Positions 62,721 to 64,000 of a stretch of DNA of 64,000 nt are shown here, in pieces. The stretch spans positions 82,572,060-82,636,059 of the forward strand of contig OY740767.1 of the NCBI GenBank assembly GCA_963513935.1, written 5' to 3'. The notes under the pieces are model-generated. The model searched no databases, had not been told where the DNA came from, and saw only the letters and a program-made list of their open reading frames with translations. This stretch comes from Aphrophora alni (lineage: Eukaryota > Arthropoda > Insecta > Hemiptera > Aphrophoridae). The first letter of the stretch is position 1. Every line of letters starts with the position of its first letter. Position numbers and translations under genes: made by a program.

Positions 62721-63065
62721 ATATTCGAGGATTTAAGAATGGAGTTACCAATGAAATTTGAATTGCGAGGGTAGAGTGGATAGGGCGCATAAATATATGG
62801 GAATTTTGTGGGATATGATGGAGGAAATACTGAAAACCAGAAAAGTGTGATTTGAGTGCATAGAATTAGGACTGGGAATGGGATTAGAACAGATAAACAG
62901 ATATTTGAATCAAACTTGTTTTCTCCCCAAGACAGCGATTTTTTGGTATGGCAAAGGGATATAACATGTGAAAATAAGTGAAACATAAATCATAGTACAT
63001 CTCTAAATGTATGAGGCTTTAGAATACAGTGTTATTAAAAGATGATGACTTAATAAAAAAAAAAA

Positions 63066-63378
63066 GCATTCAGTCATAAGTAGTCAACGACACTACTTAA
63101 GGTAATTATACAAAATGAGAAATTTTTAAATATGAAAAATTTGGATATTGTGTGGAATTAACATCTACTGATTTTGATAAATAAGTGATTTAATGATTCA
63201 ATTTCCATTTACCAATCATATATATCATACAAAGTATATATACAATACAAAGGGGTTGTATTGGTTTTTTAGATCAGATTTATGCATCACTTTACGTAAT
63301 ATATTTTAAAGGATAATGATGTTTTAAGTATCATATAAACTATAAATATCGTTCTATGTACTAACTATTTTCTTATAA

Positions 63379-63380
<2 letters not shown>
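63066..63380. other. AT-rich DNA, no recognised feature
   Basis: Spacer between the LINE poly(A) tail and the TA microsatellite. No motif was seen. Confidence 0.5.

Positions 63381-63439
<59 letters not shown>
63381..63439. repeat. (TA)n microsatellite
   Basis: About 50 bases of TA dinucleotides with one TG interruption near the end. Confidence 0.96.
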
Positions 63440-63537
63440 TATTATTATTTTTTTACAATACTTATCACTATTTCAATATTTTTACATAAGCTCTAGTCTT
63501 ACATGAATTTTATTTCAATGTAATTTTCAATATAACA

Positions 63538-63866
63538 AGAATTTCTGTTTGAATTTTAATTTCGGTTTAAACTCTTGTATTAAAAATATCAGTTTAAACT
63601 CAACTATTGCAAGGTTTAAACTATACGTTTACAATAATTTCAGTGTAAACTCAACCTTTACACAAATTTAGTGTAAACTCTAATATTGTAACAGTTTTCG
63701 TTGTAAACTCTTGTGTTGCAAGAATTACAGTTTAAACCTTGTAATAACAATAATTTCAGTGTAAACTCAACAATTACATAACTTTCATTATTAAATCTAC
63801 AATTACAAGTATTTAATGTAAACTCTAGTATTTCAAGAATTTCAGTGTAAGTCTTGACGCTTCATT
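63538..63866 (+). repeat. Degenerate minisatellite, about 11 units of 27-30 bp
   Basis: The pattern 'acaa-aatttcagtgtaaactc-a-tatt' recurs with its TAAA core at 63568, 63595, 63617, 63646, 63674, 63704, 63733, 63762, 63792, 63819 and 63848. Spacing is mostly 27-30 bases (one interval of 22). Units are diverged at many positions. There is no conserved-repeat/unique-spacer structure as in CRISPR, and the eukaryotic setting also rules that out. No open frame runs through it. Confidence 0.85.
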
Positions 63867-64000
63867 GTGTATACAACTGTTTCTTTGATTGGAAAGATAT
63901 AATAATCTAAAGACAATTATAAGATCTTTTTTAATTCTGAATATTATAAGTAATTAATTATTTGTAAATAATAATAATAAGGAAACATTATTATTTTTAT

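Larger units (their letters stand above)
60651..63065 (+). mobile_element. R1-clade LINE, 5'-truncated and decayed
   Basis: A plus-strand block that is clearly more GC- and purine-rich than its flanks and ends in AATAAAAAAAAAAA at 63065. Translated pieces in changing frames give the order of an R1-clade ORF2: SFSDHRIIIV (end of the endonuclease domain), WREFVRENEKDPWGIVYKL (linker block), the reverse transcriptase, and a C-terminal CRCGERETTT cysteine-rich block. ORF1 and most of the endonuclease are missing, the usual result of incomplete reverse transcription. Many stops and frameshifts show long neutral decay. No target duplication was found. The 5' limit is approximate. Confidence 0.85.

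Noticed and set aside
63538..63866. CRISPR-like array
   Set aside because: Units are diverged along their whole length with no conserved-repeat/unique-spacer alternation, and the window is eukaryotic.

Overview
This looks like a gene-poor piece of a large, AT-rich arthropod nuclear genome, most likely from an insect. The evidence is jockey-clade and R1-clade non-LTR retrotransposons, a pogo/Tigger-like DNA transposon, a Helentron-like element, tRNA-derived SINE-like modules, short blocks of the insect telomere motif TTAGG, many long TA and GT microsatellites, and no operon-like coding. The species cannot be named from the sequence. No intact host protein gene, rRNA gene or functional tRNA gene was found. 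The window reads as intergenic or deep intronic DNA whose recognisable content is mobile elements and repeats.

Layout. 1-8 kb: AT-rich DNA with a 43-bp duplication (2.8 kb), a three-copy 104-bp tandem repeat (3.75-4.07 kb) and a SINE-like module (7.6 kb). 8.0-13.6 kb: the main feature, a nearly intact jockey-type retrotransposon on the minus strand. It has ORF1, ORF2, a poly(A) tail and an exact 12-bp target-site duplication. It is interrupted inside ORF2 by a 919-bp pogo/Tigger-like element with 18-bp perfect terminal inverted repeats and a TA duplication. Removing the insert and one TA leaves ORF2 in frame, so the order of events is clear: LINE first, DNA transposon second. 13.6-29 kb: mostly featureless, with a Helentron-like element at 18.4-18.7 kb and a three-copy degenerate tandem repeat at 24.8-25.1 kb. 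29-35 kb: a decayed mariner-type transposase fragment, a SINE-like module and a decayed reverse-transcriptase fragment beside a TA microsatellite. 35-44 kb: nothing recognisable beyond simple repeats. 44-48.6 kb: a tRNA-like module, TTAGG-like blocks in a local duplication, a small inverted-repeat element, and a very large near-perfect inverted repeat (arms about 465 bp, loop about 40 bp). 48.6-60.1 kb: AT-rich DNA with one low-confidence ORF. 60.1-64 kb: a relative of the small inverted-repeat element, a 5'-truncated and mutated R1-clade LINE on the plus strand ending in poly(A) at 63065, a TA microsatellite, and an 11-unit degenerate array with a period of about 29 bp.

The parts do not form a pathway. 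The connected biology is the retrotransposon: ORF1 is an RNA-binding gag-like protein, and ORF2 supplies endonuclease and reverse transcriptase for target-primed reverse transcription. The DNA transposon insertion has disabled this copy. I found no convincing undescribed system. The observations most worth checking are the long hairpin locus at 47.57-48.54 kb, the dispersed small inverted-repeat family with a CTGANGA...GAAAC-like signature, and the array at the right edge.
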